Assembly: GCA_004193555.1 (NCBI GenBank)
Contig: RPGP01000040.1
Coordinates: forward strand, 997,127-1,061,126
Origin: Desulfobacteraceae bacterium Eth-SRB1
GTDB lineage: Bacteria; Desulfobacterota; Desulfobacteria; Desulfobacterales; ETH-SRB1
Reading direction: 5' to 3'
Length of the DNA: 64,000 nucleotides
Part shown: piece by piece, positions 44,009-54,282 of the stretch
Layout: each line of letters begins with the position of its first letter
Position numbering within the stretch: position 1 is the first letter of the stretch
Notes under the pieces: generated by a model
The model's database searches: none
Seen by the model: only the letters and a program-made list of their open reading frames with translations
Told to the model about the DNA's origin: nothing
Made by a program: the position numbers and the translations under genes

Positions 44009-45151
44009 TGAATCTGCGGCTGAATAAAACTCTTTTATTTTTTGAACAACATATTCCTGCTGATCTTCCGAAAGTTCAGGATATACAGGAATAGCCAGGG
44101 TATGTGAGGCCGCATGTTCAGCTACAGGAAAGTTCGCTTTTTTGTAGTTCAGATATGAAAAGCATTCCTGGAGATGCATTGGAATAGGGTAGTAGATTTC
44201 CACACCTATTCCAGCGTCATTTAAAAACCGGCGAAGCTCGTCCCTTTTATCCTTTAAGGTTATCACAAACTGGTTATATATGTGGCGACTTTCCCTTTCA
44301 ACCGGAAGCTTAACAATATCTTCTAAGCCGGCATCGGTAAAAAGGGTTCGATATTTGCCGGCATTTTCCTGTCTTTTTTTTGTCCATTTATCAAGGTGTT
44401 TAAGCTTCAACGACACAATAGATGCCTGGAAAGCGTCAAGCCTGAAATTTCCGCCAATAACCTTATGATAATATTTTGGTGAGGAACCATGAACACGAAG
44501 TATGCGCAATTTATCATACAAATCGTCTGAATTTGTTGTTACAATTCCTCCGTCTCCAAAGGCTCCAAGATTTTTTGAAGGAAAGAAGGAAAAACAGCCA
44601 AAATCACCCATGGATCCTGCTCGTCTATTCCTGTACTCTGATCCAATGGCCTGAGCCGCATCCTCAATGACGATTAAATTGTATTTTTCAGCTATTTTTA
44701 GAATCGGGTCCATATCAGCGCATTGGCCGTATAGATAAACAGGGATTATTGCTTTAAGTTTTGCCCGCTCTTGTTCGCTCATATCGGCTATAGCCTTTTC
44801 CACCCATTCCGGCGAGATGTTATATGTATCAGGATCGATATCAACAAACACCGGTCTGGCGCCTGTGCGAACAATGGATCCGGCTGTTGCAAAAAATGTG
44901 TAGGCTGTTGTTATTACGCTGTCTTCATGCCCGATATCTGCAGTCATAAGTGAAAGCAGAAGACCATCTGTACCGGATGAAACTCCAACAGCATGACGGG
45001 TGGAACAATATTCGGCGATTTCCTTCTCAAGGGCATCAACCCTTGGCCCAAGAATAAAATACTGGCTCTCAAAGACTTCTTCGGCAATTTTAAGAACATC
45101 GTCTTTAATGGTTTTATACTGACTTTTAAGATCAAGCAGTGGTACTTTCAT
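44000..45151 (-). CDS. DegT/DnrJ/EryC1-family sugar aminotransferase
   Basis: 383 residues. PLP-enzyme marks: GVSSGTDGLLLSLM at the N-terminal phosphate pocket, VIEDAAQAIGSEYRNRRAG, and SFFPSKNLGAFGDGGIVTTN, where Lys carries PLP. The C terminus is GVEIYYPIPMHLQECF. It makes a nucleotide amino sugar (keto-sugar plus Glu) for surface polysaccharide, probably together with the ManC gene just upstream. The final residues and stop lie in a REP-like repeat. Confidence 0.9.
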   Translation of the reverse strand: MKVPLLDLKSQYKTIKDDVLKIAEEVFESQYFILGPRVDALEKEIAEYCSTRHAVGVSSGTDGLLLSLMTADIGHEDSVITTAYTFFATAGSIVRTGARPVFVDIDPDTYNISPEWVEKAIADMSEQERAKLKAIIPVYLYGQCADMDPILKIAEKYNLIVIEDAAQAIGSEYRNRRAGSMGDFGCFSFFPSKNLGAFGDGGIVTTNSDDLYDKLRILRVHGSSPKYYHKVIGGNFRLDAFQASIVSLKLKHLDKWTKKRQENAGKYRTLFTDAGLEDIVKLPVERESRHIYNQFVITLKDKRDELRRFLNDAGIGVEIYYPIPMHLQECFSYLNYKKANFPVAEHAASHTLAIPVYPELSEDQQEYVVQKIKEFYSAADSPQ

Positions 45152-45167
45152 AATAAATTAATCCCTT

Positions 45168-45271
45168 AAACGTTTATGGAGCATTGAAATTAGAAATTTG
45201 GCCTTTATACTTTCGTACTGTTTTTTCCAATTTCAAGTTTCCAATTTCAAGTTTCAAGCCGTGAACGGCTT
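45168..45271. repeat. Palindromic element family E, copy 4
   Basis: aaacgtttatgg..ttgaaattagaaatttggcc at the left, tttccaatttcaagtttcaa then gccgtgaacggctta at the right. It lies between the aminotransferase and manC genes. Confidence 0.65.
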
Positions 45272-46649
45272 AATACCTTACCTGAATAATGAAAAGAGGT
45301 TCATTCCCGGGATTTTCCAATTCTGCCCGGTCATTTTCAGATATTACGGTTGATTCTCCTTTAGTAAGAAGCGTGCTTTGCCTCTCTGATTTGATTTTTG
45401 CCTGGCCTTTAATGACAATAAGATGTTTAAACATTGAGGCGTCAACCTTAATTTGAAATATTGAACCCGGGTTTACAATAATTTTGGATACCATATAATC
45501 GTCTTTTTCTTCCAGGACGGTTAATATTCCCCATGGATGGTGTACTGTCTTGTGCTCATGATATTCCTTTCTTCCCTTTTCCTTGAGCTGGGCAACAATA
45601 GATTTAACGTCCCTGCTGTTAACAATATCTGAAACAAATACTGAATCCGGTGTTTCAACGACAACCATATTATCAAGGTAATTTGTTGCAATCAGGCGTT
45701 CATGCCCCATAATGAAGCAGTTTTTTGTGTCATTTGCGATAACATCTCCATCAATAACATTATTATTCTCATCCTTTGGAAGAAAGTCATAGAGGGACTT
45801 CCATGACCCTATATCGCTCCATCCAAAATCTGATGGAAGAACAACCCCTTTTTCTGTTTTTTCCATAATGGCATAATCAAATGCAACATCAGGAAGCTGC
45901 TGATACCCTTCTCTGGTTATCTGATCGTCTGTTGAAACCAATTCTTCCATTTTTTTCAGCAGTTCCGGTTGAAAGGTTTTGAATTCGTTAAGCATAACAG
46001 ATGCTTTAAAAGTAAACATACCGCTGTTCCAGTAAAAGTTGCCTGCCTCAACATACTTTGCTGCGGTTGCTTCATCAGGTTTTTCAACAAATCTTTTTAT
46101 TGCCAATGCTTCATCAAGTATCTTTTCTGAACCTTCAATATATCCATAGCCTGTTTCAGGATAATTCGGTTTAATACCGAATGTTACAATATATCCGGCC
46201 TCAGCGAGCTTTATAGCGGTCTTTAATTTTTTGTGAAAACTTTTCACATCCCTGATAACATGATCGGCAGGGAAGACACACAAAACAGCATCTGAATCGA
46301 TTTTTAGTATATTTAATACCGCAAGAAGAATTGCCGGCGCGGTGTTCCTTCCGCATGGTTCACATATTACTTTCCCCTTAGCCTGAACACCTATTTCCGC
46401 CATGTGCCTTGCAGTTTCGTGAAAATGCTCCTCACCGCAGACAATCCTGATATTTTCCGTGCCAAGAACAGGCTCCAGCCTTTTTATTGTGCTTTGAACA
46501 AGAGAATCAGCGCCAATGAATTTTACGAGCTGCTTTGGATATAATTCTCTTGACACAGGCCACAAACGTGTTCCTGTTCCGCCTGCCAACAAGACAGCAT
46601 ATGTATTTATATTGCCGTTATCGCCGATTTTATGATCTTGGGGGTCCAT
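45270..46649 (-). CDS. manC: Mannose-1-phosphate guanylyltransferase (ManC type, bifunctional)
   Basis: 459 residues. The pyrophosphorylase start AVLLAGGTGTRLWPVSRELYPKQ and FPADHVI mark the nucleotidyltransferase part (residues 15-290). The last 110 residues form a cupin (HHPWGILTVLEEKDDYMVSKIIVNPGSIFQIKV), the phosphomannose isomerase-like part of GDP-mannose enzymes of type II. It makes GDP-mannose for O-antigen or capsule. Length matches E. coli ManC/AlgA (about 470). Confidence 0.9.
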   Translation of the reverse strand: MDPQDHKIGDNGNINTYAVLLAGGTGTRLWPVSRELYPKQLVKFIGADSLVQSTIKRLEPVLGTENIRIVCGEEHFHETARHMAEIGVQAKGKVICEPCGRNTAPAILLAVLNILKIDSDAVLCVFPADHVIRDVKSFHKKLKTAIKLAEAGYIVTFGIKPNYPETGYGYIEGSEKILDEALAIKRFVEKPDEATAAKYVEAGNFYWNSGMFTFKASVMLNEFKTFQPELLKKMEELVSTDDQITREGYQQLPDVAFDYAIMEKTEKGVVLPSDFGWSDIGSWKSLYDFLPKDENNNVIDGDVIANDTKNCFIMGHERLIATNYLDNMVVVETPDSVFVSDIVNSRDVKSIVAQLKEKGRKEYHEHKTVHHPWGILTVLEEKDDYMVSKIIVNPGSIFQIKVDASMFKHLIVIKGQAKIKSERQSTLLTKGESTVISENDRAELENPGNEPLFIIQVRY

Positions 46650-46671
46650 AGTTCTTCCTAACCATTATGAA

Positions 46672-46770
46672 GAGATGAAAATAGAAATTGGAAATTGGGA
46701 AGAACAATACAAAGCATGAAGGCCAAATTTCCAATTTCTATTTTCTAATTTCAATGTTCCGTGAACGGCC
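46672..46770. repeat. Palindromic element family E, copy 5
   Basis: aaaatagaaattggaaattg at the left and aatttccaatttctattttc then ttccgtgaacggccg at the right. Its right end encodes the last DnaE residues (RPFTEH) and the TGA stop at 46751. Confidence 0.75.
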
Positions 46771-49700
46771 GCCTCTTTCTTTTGCCGTTGTTTCTAAAAT
46801 TATTAACCTGTTGAGAAGCAGCAATTTCTTTGCATACCGTTTCCACAACATTATAACCGAACAGTTCATTAACTTCCCGTGTTAATGCCGGGCCGGCTTT
46901 TACTTTTATTGTGTCGGGCAAGGCTATTAATATCTCTGTTTTTTCAGGTTCGCACAGATGAATATGCGCCATGCATAACCCGGGATGTTTTTTAAGAATA
47001 TCGTATAATTTTAAAAGTGATTCTTTATTCGTTCTGGTTATGTCGAGATTAAAATGGATGCCCGCGGTCAATTTTTCTTCAGCTTTATCAAGCGGCATTA
47101 AAGTATCTACCAGTATCTTTGCCGAATTTTCATCTTTTTGTATCCGCCCCTGGACAAGGACAGGGCTGTCTCCTGATAAATAATTATAAACCGATGCATA
47201 TACAGTGTGAAAAATTGTAACCTCAACAGAACCGAGAAGATCTTCTATTGTTACAAAGGCCATCAAATCGCCCTTTTTTGTCTTTATAGTCTTTACATTC
47301 CTGACAATACCGCCAATTCTTATAGTTTCGCCATCTTTTTTTTCCTTTAATGAGATGCTGTCTGCATTTGTGAATTTTTCAAGAACATCTTCATGGCTGG
47401 TTAAAGGGTGGCCGGTAATGTAGAAACCAAGGAATTCTTTTTCAAAAGCTAAAAGCTGTTTTTCATCCCACTCATCTATTCCCGGCATGGGAGGATAATC
47501 AGCCGTCTGTTTAATTCCCACTGTATCAAAAAGCCCTATCTGCGGGTCAGCCATTTCCCTTTGAACTCTTTGGCCGTAATCCAGCGCATCTTCGAGAGAT
47601 GCCATCATACGGGAACGCCTGGCTCCGGTGGAATCAAAAGCTCCGCATTTTATAAGGCTTTCCACAACCCTTTTGGTTACCTTTTGAAGGCTTACACGTT
47701 TACAAAAATCAAACAAAGAAGTAAACTTTCCATTTTCTCTGACTTCAACAATAGATTCGATGGCGCCTTCTCCAACATTTTTTACCGCCGCAAGACCGAA
47801 TTTTATTTTTGAACCGGTTACAGTGAATTCCTTATTGCTTTCGTTTACATCAGGTGGAAGCACATTTAGGGAATGATTGCGGCATTCCGCAATATATTTC
47901 ACAACACCATCAATTGAATGAATTTCACTTGTAAGCAGAGAAGCCATTAACTCAACAAAAAAGTGAGCCTTCAGAAACGCTGTCTGGTACGCTATAAGGG
48001 CGTATGCAGCGCTGTGAGATTTGTTAAACCCATATCCTCCGAATTTTTCTATAAGCTCGAATATTTTTTTTGCCTTATCATGCGCTATGCCATTGTCCTT
48101 GGCGCCCTGAATGAAACGCACGGTGTGTTTGGCCATGATTGCCGGTTTTTTCTTGCCCATTGCTTTCCGAAGATCGTCTGCTTCAGCCATGGAATACTTT
48201 GCAAGAACAGCGGCAATCTTCATAACCTGTTCTTGATAAACAATAACGCCGTAAGTTTCCTCTAAAATCGGTTCAAGTTCAGGAATAATGTATTTAACCG
48301 ACTTTCTACCATGTTTCCTTTCGACAAAACCATCAACCATTCCACTGTCAAGAGGGCCTGGACGGTAAAGAGCCACAAGAGCTACGATATCATCAAAGCA
48401 TTCAGGCTTTAACCGCACAAGCAAGTCTTTCATGCCGGAACTTTCAAGCTGGAATACTCCGGTTGTGTCGCCTGACGATAGAAGGCCATATGTATCAGAA
48501 TCTTCAAGGTCGAGATTCTCAATATCAGGAGGGGTTGTTCCTTGTTCTGAAATAAGAGAAAGGGTATTAGCGATAACAGTCAGGTTGCGAAGGCCTAAAA
48601 GATCGAATTTAACCAGCCCGATCTTTTCCACGCATTTCATGTCAAACTGTGTGACAACCTCCCCCTTTTTACCTTTATATAAAGGCAGATATTCAACAAG
48701 TGGTTTGTCTGAAATCACCACTCCCGCGGCATGTGTTGATGCGTGTCTCGGAAGACCTTCAAGAACCCTGCAAATATTGATGAGATCCGCTATTTCCGGT
48801 TTATTTTCCGCTAACTCCTTAATCTTCGGTTCCTGCTTTAGAGCGTCATTTAGTGTAATGCCTAATATATCAGGCACCATCTTGGCAATGGAATCCACCT
48901 CGCGTAAAGGTATATCAAGAGCGCGGCCCACATCTCGAATTACGGCCCTGGTTTTCAATTTTCCAAAGGTAATTATCTGAGCCACATAATCGCCGCCTCC
49001 ATATTTTTCAACAAGGTATTTAAATATTTCTTCTCTGCCGTTAATACAAAGATCAACGTCAATATCAGGCATGCTTTTACGCGCAGGATTCAAAAATCGT
49101 TCAAAAATAAGACCATACTCTATAGGATCAAGACCAGTGATCCCAAGCGAATACGCCACAAGGCTTCCTGCCGCAGATCCCCTGCCAGGGCCGACAGGGA
49201 TATTATTTGCTTTGGCATAACGTATGAAATCGGCAACAATCAGGAAATAGCCCGGAAAGTCCATATCAATGATAGTTGAAATTTCATATTCAAGACGATC
49301 ATTATATAAGTTTTCATCAATATCAGGGTTCTTTGCTTTTATATGCTCTAATACTCGTGAGTATCCTTCTCTTACTTTTTGTTCAAAGATTTCATCTGCT
49401 GTCTGTTCCGAAGAAGTGTTAAATTTCGGAAAGTGATATCTTGTGTCTGAATTTGTGTAAAAATCGAATTCAACGTTGCATCTCTTTGCGATGTCAACGG
49501 TGTTGCTTAGAGCGCCGGGATAGTCGGCGAAAGAAGAATGCATCTCTTCCGGTGATTTAAAATAGAGCTGGTCTGTTTGAAATTTAAAGTGGCTGGGGTC
49601 ATGAATTGTTTTTCCGGTCTGTATGCACAAAAGCGCTTCATGGGCTCTCACATCCTTTTTGTCTAAGTAATGGCAGTCGTTTGTGGCAACGAGGGGGATT

Positions 49701-50305
49701 GAAAGCCTTTTGCTCATGTTGAGGAGGGCATAGTTAACCTTTTCCTGCCTGTCAATACCGTTGTTTTGAACCTCAAGGTAGAAGTTATCCTCGCCAAATA
49801 TGTCAAAAAAGGAACGCGCGGCTTCATCGGCTTTATCTTGCCTGTTTTCAATGATCAGAGTGGGTATTTCGCCGTGCATGCAAGCTGAAAGAGCGATAAG
49901 CCCTTTATGGTATTTTTTTATAATTTCTCTGTCGATGCGGGGTTTGTGGTAGAATCCTTTAAGCTGGGCGATGGTAGCCAGTCTGCACAAATTTTGATAT
50001 CCTTCCTGGTCTTTTGCAAGGAGAACAAGGTGGGAAAGCCCTTTGTGATCGAGGGGGGTTTTATCGGAAATGGAGCGCGGCGCAACATAGTATTCGCACC
50101 CTATAATCGGTTTTATCCCGGATTTTTTTGCCTTTTCATAAAACTCAACAACTCCGAACATGGTTCCATGATCTGTAATGGCTACGGAATCCATACCGAA
50201 ATCGGCTGTACGTTTTAAAAGGGCATCGATCCTTATAGCACCGTCAAGCAGACTGTACTGGGTATGAACATGAAGATGGATAAAATCGAATGCTGGGTTT
50301 GTCAT
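46751..50305 (-). CDS. dnaE: DNA polymerase III alpha subunit
   Basis: 1184 residues. N-terminal PHP domain (FIHLHVHTQYSLLDGAIRI), then polymerase core with GPGRGSAAGSLVAYSLGIT and PDIDVDLCINGREEIFKYL (two catalytic Asp), third Asp region in KFDLLGLRNL. GGYGFNKSHSAAYALIAYQTAFLKAHFFVE and an OB-fold near residue 1000 (IRIGGIVRNVKTIKTKKGDLMAFVTIED) follow. It copies the chromosome. It starts 35 bp after guaB. The C terminus is extended by a repeat-encoded RPFTEH. Confidence 0.97.
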   Translation of the reverse strand: MTNPAFDFIHLHVHTQYSLLDGAIRIDALLKRTADFGMDSVAITDHGTMFGVVEFYEKAKKSGIKPIIGCEYYVAPRSISDKTPLDHKGLSHLVLLAKDQEGYQNLCRLATIAQLKGFYHKPRIDREIIKKYHKGLIALSACMHGEIPTLIIENRQDKADEAARSFFDIFGEDNFYLEVQNNGIDRQEKVNYALLNMSKRLSIPLVATNDCHYLDKKDVRAHEALLCIQTGKTIHDPSHFKFQTDQLYFKSPEEMHSSFADYPGALSNTVDIAKRCNVEFDFYTNSDTRYHFPKFNTSSEQTADEIFEQKVREGYSRVLEHIKAKNPDIDENLYNDRLEYEISTIIDMDFPGYFLIVADFIRYAKANNIPVGPGRGSAAGSLVAYSLGITGLDPIEYGLIFERFLNPARKSMPDIDVDLCINGREEIFKYLVEKYGGGDYVAQIITFGKLKTRAVIRDVGRALDIPLREVDSIAKMVPDILGITLNDALKQEPKIKELAENKPEIADLINICRVLEGLPRHASTHAAGVVISDKPLVEYLPLYKGKKGEVVTQFDMKCVEKIGLVKFDLLGLRNLTVIANTLSLISEQGTTPPDIENLDLEDSDTYGLLSSGDTTGVFQLESSGMKDLLVRLKPECFDDIVALVALYRPGPLDSGMVDGFVERKHGRKSVKYIIPELEPILEETYGVIVYQEQVMKIAAVLAKYSMAEADDLRKAMGKKKPAIMAKHTVRFIQGAKDNGIAHDKAKKIFELIEKFGGYGFNKSHSAAYALIAYQTAFLKAHFFVELMASLLTSEIHSIDGVVKYIAECRNHSLNVLPPDVNESNKEFTVTGSKIKFGLAAVKNVGEGAIESIVEVRENGKFTSLFDFCKRVSLQKVTKRVVESLIKCGAFDSTGARRSRMMASLEDALDYGQRVQREMADPQIGLFDTVGIKQTADYPPMPGIDEWDEKQLLAFEKEFLGFYITGHPLTSHEDVLEKFTNADSISLKEKKDGETIRIGGIVRNVKTIKTKKGDLMAFVTIEDLLGSVEVTIFHTVYASVYNYLSGDSPVLVQGRIQKDENSAKILVDTLMPLDKAEEKLTAGIHFNLDITRTNKESLLKLYDILKKHPGLCMAHIHLCEPEKTEILIALPDTIKVKAGPALTREVNELFGYNVVETVCKEIAASQQVNNFRNNGKRKRRPFTEH

Positions 50306-50340
50306 TTAGATAGATTTGCTTTTTTACGAGTTCATCACAC

Positions 50341-51804
50341 TTAATCAAGACGATAATTTGGCGCTTCCTTTGTAATTATAACGTCATGGACATGGCTTTC
50401 GCGTAAACCGGCTGCGCTTATCTTAATGAAACGGGCCTTTTTTCTAAGGTCTTCTATTGTTCGACAGCCTACATATCCCATTCCTGCCCTTAATCCCCCA
50501 ATAAGCTGAAAGATGTTGTCTGCAAGGGAACCCCTGTACGGGACACGTCCGACAATTCCTTCGGGGACCAGCTTGTCGCCTTCTGCTTTGTCTTCGTGAT
50601 AGTATCTGTCTGTACTCCCTTTTTTCATAGCTTCAATAGATCCCATACCCCTATAGGCCTTGTAGCTGCGGCCCTGAAATATGACTAATTCGCCGGGGCT
50701 TTCCTTGGTTCCGGCAAAAAGTCCGCCTATCATCACCACATGGGCGCCGGCGCCAATAGCTTTTGTTATGTCGCCTGAATGTTTTATTCCGCCGTCGGCA
50801 ATCAAAGGCACTCCGGCTTTATCGGATATTGCCTTGCATTTCATTATGGCGCTTAACTGCGGCAATCCAATACCCGCTACGATACGTGTGGTGCATATGG
50901 ATCCAGGCCCGATTCCAATTTTTACCCCGTCAACTCCTGCCTTGATAAGAGCTTCAGCTCCTTTTGCAGTGCCGACATTGCCGGCGATAAGTTGGATGTT
51001 TTTAAAATTGTTTTTCAATGTCTTAACAGCGTTGATTACATTTTTGGTATGTCCATGAGATGTGTCGATTAATATAACATCAGCGCCTGCCTTTATAATG
51101 GCCTCTGTGCGTTCTTCCATATCAGAACCGACTCCGATTGCAGCTCCTGCTCTGAGTCTGCCCATTTTATCCTTGCAGGATTTTGGATATTGCTTTATCT
51201 TTTCAATATCTTTTATGGTTATCATGCCTGCAAGCTGACCTTTTTTGTTGACTACAAGGAGCTTTTCGATTCTGTGTTTGTGAAGCAGCTTCTTTGACTC
51301 TTCCAGGGAAATTCCCTCTGAAACGGTTATTAGATTTTTTTTTGTCATAACTTCAGAGACCTTTTTTGACAGATTAGTTTCAAATCGCAGGTCTCTGTTT
51401 GTTACGATTCCGACGAGTTTATCCCCTTTTGTAACCGGTATTCCGGATATGCGATACTGCTCCATCAGCTTCAGCACTTCGTGTATGCGTTGATCAGGAC
51501 GAATAGTAACAGGATCGATAATCATACCGCTTTCAGATTTTTTTACCTTGCCTACTTCAAGAACCTGGCTTTTAATACTCATATTGCGATGTATAAAACC
51601 TATACCGCCTTCACGAGCCAGACTTATGGCTGCATTCGCTTCTGTTACGGTATCCATAGCAGCGCTGACAATCGGAATGTTTAGTGAAATCTTTTTTGTC
51701 AGCATTGTTCTGGTGTCGGCATCTTTTGGCAATACGTCGGAATAGTTAGGAATAAGCAAGACATCGTCAAAAGAAAAAGCTTCTTCAATCGGCTTTTTTA
51801 TCAT
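50341..51804 (-). CDS. guaB: IMP dehydrogenase
   Basis: 487 residues. Catalytic loop [18 protein letters not shown] with the nucleophilic Cys. Two CBS domains between residues 90 and 210 ([18 protein letters not shown] and [16 protein letters not shown]). The flap has [22 protein letters not shown]. It oxidises IMP to XMP with NAD, the first step to GMP. Directly upstream of dnaE on the same strand. Confidence 0.97.
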   Translation of the reverse strand: MIKKPIEEAFSFDDVLLIPNYSDVLPKDADTRTMLTKKISLNIPIVSAAMDTVTEANAAISLAREGGIGFIHRNMSIKSQVLEVGKVKKSESGMIIDPVTIRPDQRIHEVLKLMEQYRISGIPVTKGDKLVGIVTNRDLRFETNLSKKVSEVMTKKNLITVSEGISLEESKKLLHKHRIEKLLVVNKKGQLAGMITIKDIEKIKQYPKSCKDKMGRLRAGAAIGVGSDMEERTEAIIKAGADVILIDTSHGHTKNVINAVKTLKNNFKNIQLIAGNVGTAKGAEALIKAGVDGVKIGIGPGSICTTRIVAGIGLPQLSAIMKCKAISDKAGVPLIADGGIKHSGDITKAIGAGAHVVMIGGLFAGTKESPGELVIFQGRSYKAYRGMGSIEAMKKGSTDRYYHEDKAEGDKLVPEGIVGRVPYRGSLADNIFQLIGGLRAGMGYVGCRTIEDLRKKARFIKISAAGLRESHVHDVIITKEAPNYRLD

Positions 51805-51932
51805 ATCGTTTCTCCATAAAGAATTTTGTTAATATTAATATATATATTTTCGAATCCCGAATAGCAAATGGATTTTTCTTTAGCAATCTTTATTTGTTGC
51901 CTTGACGATGTAAAAGGATTAAGGATTAGAGG

Positions 51933-52544
51933 ATGCTTATTAAAATAAATTCAATAAATCCGCAGGAGCGGCTGATTAGAAAAACTGTTGAGGCGCTTAA
52001 AAGGAGCGGTATAATCGCCTATCCAACAGACACTTATTACGGAATAGGTTGTGATATAATGAACAAAAAGGCTATTGGGAAGATATATCAATTAAAGCAG
52101 AGGAATAAAAAAAAACCCTTTAGTTTTATTTGTTCAGGGCTGAAAAACATCAGCCATTACGCCAAAGTCTCAAATTATGCATACAAAACCATGAAGCGTC
52201 TATTGCCTGGGCCTTACACTTTCATTCTTGAAGGCTCAAAACTTGTGCCCAAGATAATGTTGACCAAGCGCAAAACCGCCGGCATACGCGTTCCTGACAA
52301 TTCCATTTGTCTTGCTCTTGTGGAAGAGTTGGGAAATCCAATAATTACCACAAGCGCAACAATGCCCGACGGTACAATCTTGCATGATCCAGCCATAATT
52401 CACGATTTATTCCATCCCAGAATAGATATCGTAATCGATGGAGGAACTCCGGTCATCGGACAACCCTCAAGTGTAATATCGCTGATTGATGACATGCCTG
52501 AAGTAATACGCAAGGGCATGGGGGATGTTAGTATTTTTGAGTAA
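51933..52544 (+). CDS. YrdC/Sua5-fold protein (YciO-like)
   Basis: 203 residues. GIIAYPTDTYYGIGCDI, YQLKQRNKKKPFSFIC (KxR..KP) and ITTSATMPDG show the YrdC fold. The last block lacks the SANxSG form of true TsaC enzymes, and the spacing fits YciO. The other copy at 31606 has the canonical motif, so this one may have a different or secondary role. It overlaps or abuts the UbiA-type gene downstream. Confidence 0.8.
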   Translation: MLIKINSINPQERLIRKTVEALKRSGIIAYPTDTYYGIGCDIMNKKAIGKIYQLKQRNKKKPFSFICSGLKNISHYAKVSNYAYKTMKRLLPGPYTFILEGSKLVPKIMLTKRKTAGIRVPDNSICLALVEELGNPIITTSATMPDGTILHDPAIIHDLFHPRIDIVIDGGTPVIGQPSSVISLIDDMPEVIRKGMGDVSIFE

Positions 52545-52569
52545 AAATATTTCTATAATATTGGGCCCC

Positions 52570-53436
52570 ATGCGTTTGCCGTTTCTTATTTTAAACCCGG
52601 CGTGCGTTTTGTTAGGCGCAGCTACAGCAGCATGGTCTGGAAGCAGGATAAATATTTATTATCTTATAATTGCCCTTATCGGCGCGGTTTCAACACATAT
52701 AAGCGTAAATGCCCTTAATGAATACTATGACTTTAAAAGCGGTCTGGATTTTAACACGCAGCCGACTCCATTCAGCGGAGGCAGCGGCACTTTGCCCAAA
52801 ATTCCTGAAAAGGCGAATGCAGCATTCTTTACAGGTATTGTTGCATTTTTTATCACAGCAATTATTGGGATATACTTTTTATGTGTCAGGGGGGTGTGGC
52901 TCCTGCCGCTGGGAATCCTTGGATTGATAATTGTTGTTACTTATACGGAGACGCTTACAAAAAACCCGTTTCTCTGTCTGATTGCGCCCGGCCTTGGATT
53001 TGGCCCGTTAATGGTGATGGGCACACATTTTGTTTTAGCTGGATCATACTCATTAACTTCATTTGTTGCGTCACTTGTTCCGTTTTTTCTTGTGAGCGAT
53101 CTTTTACTGCTGAACCAGTTTCCGGACGTGGAGGCCGACAAGGGGGTTGGAAGAAGGCATTTGCCTGTTGTTATAGGAAGAAAAGCCAGCGTAAAGGTCT
53201 ATGGAGCGTTTCTTGCGTGTGCGTACATATCGATTGTCCTGGGCTTTCTTTCCGGAACTCTTCCAATTGAAGGATTATTAGCCCTTTTCTCAATTATTCT
53301 TGCGGTGCCGACATTGAAGGGGGTGGCAAGATATGCCGAAGATATGCCGAAATTGTTGCCCTATATGGGCAGAAATGTCGTTATAAATATATTAACGCCT
53401 GTGTTGCTTGCGATCGGTCTGTTTGTTGGGCGGTAA
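52570..53436 (+). CDS. UbiA-family prenyltransferase (MenA-like)
   Basis: 288 residues from the ATG at 52570, which begins MRLPFLILNPACVLLGAATA, as in homologues; an upstream ATG at 52525 is possible. It has eight or nine membrane helices. The two Asp-rich motifs are NALNEYYDFKSGLDFN and NQFPDVEADKGVGRRHLP, which bind the prenyl diphosphate through Mg. It attaches an isoprenoid tail to an aromatic ring (menaquinone or similar). It starts 25 bp after the YciO-like gene, so probably in an operon. Confidence 0.85.
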   Translation: MRLPFLILNPACVLLGAATAAWSGSRINIYYLIIALIGAVSTHISVNALNEYYDFKSGLDFNTQPTPFSGGSGTLPKIPEKANAAFFTGIVAFFITAIIGIYFLCVRGVWLLPLGILGLIIVVTYTETLTKNPFLCLIAPGLGFGPLMVMGTHFVLAGSYSLTSFVASLVPFFLVSDLLLLNQFPDVEADKGVGRRHLPVVIGRKASVKVYGAFLACAYISIVLGFLSGTLPIEGLLALFSIILAVPTLKGVARYAEDMPKLLPYMGRNVVINILTPVLLAIGLFVGR

Positions 53437-53449
53437 AAGTTGTGTATTG

Positions 53450-54277
53450 TTAAAAAAAATTACGCAGGTATTCCTCCATGTTAATGGATGTATAGGAAGA
53501 CATGTCGGGCAGACCCAATGATTTTTTTGCGAAGTCAAAGACCTGGTTGTAATTAAATCCTGTTCCAATTTTATCGAAGTATTTCTCCATAATTTTTTTT
53601 GGCCTTAGATTTTCAAACCTGCATGGTATTGAAAGGTTTGGGATATCCTTTTCTGACACAACTTTTTGAATTTCGTTGTTGTTGAATTTTATCAGGGGTC
53701 TGAAGATAGTATAGCCTTCCTTCATCTTCATCATGGGATAAAAACGCTGGGCTGTTTCAAGAAATCTTTTGTTTTTTTCTACAGTTGTATGGTTGTCAGG
53801 TGTAGAAAAGATATTAGATGTCAAATGTTCGATAGAATAACTGACAATATCCCATAGAGAGTAGCCTGCTATCAGTACGAGGTTGTTCCAGTCTTGTGTC
53901 GAGGAAGTCAAAATGTTTTTTAGCATTTTTTTCCTCAGCTCCTGACATAAAAGACACGGATTTGCTGTATTATAAATATATTCATCGGTCTCTTTGGTTT
54001 TATGCCACATTATATTTTTGCCTTGTTTGCTCCAGTAAGATCCGATTTTATCCTTTTCTTCATCTGTATATCTGTGAACAGGAAATGATGCTGCATGCGC
54101 TTCAAAATCAAACCTGAATTCTTTTGCCGCTCTTAAGATAAAATTCATTGCCACAGATGAATCCTTTCCTCCTGAAAACAATATGTAAATTTGTTTGCCG
54201 GGAAGGCTTTCCAGCACATGCCTGTATTCCTCTTTCCATTGGATATAAATTAAATCGGCGCTTAAATTTGCTTTCAT
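53450..54277 (-). CDS. PP-loop ATPase of TtcA-like type
   Basis: 275 residues. The PP-loop motif ILFSGGKDSSVAMNFIL binds ATP. NPCLLCQELRKKML gives a CxxC followed by a basic helix, as in TtcA/TtuA tRNA-sulfur enzymes. The later stretch FRPLIKFNNNEIQKVVSEKDIPNLSIPCRF resembles their RPL..E..IP.C block with one Cys only. So three Cys are positioned like Fe-S ligands. It adenylates a substrate for sulfur or amide transfer. tRNA thiolation is one option. Its partnership with the enolase-family gene 5 bp upstream suggests a small-molecule role instead. Confidence 0.7.
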   Translation of the reverse strand: MKANLSADLIYIQWKEEYRHVLESLPGKQIYILFSGGKDSSVAMNFILRAAKEFRFDFEAHAASFPVHRYTDEEKDKIGSYWSKQGKNIMWHKTKETDEYIYNTANPCLLCQELRKKMLKNILTSSTQDWNNLVLIAGYSLWDIVSYSIEHLTSNIFSTPDNHTTVEKNKRFLETAQRFYPMMKMKEGYTIFRPLIKFNNNEIQKVVSEKDIPNLSIPCRFENLRPKKIMEKYFDKIGTGFNYNQVFDFAKKSLGLPDMSSYTSINMEEYLRNFF

Positions 54278-54282
54278 AAAAA

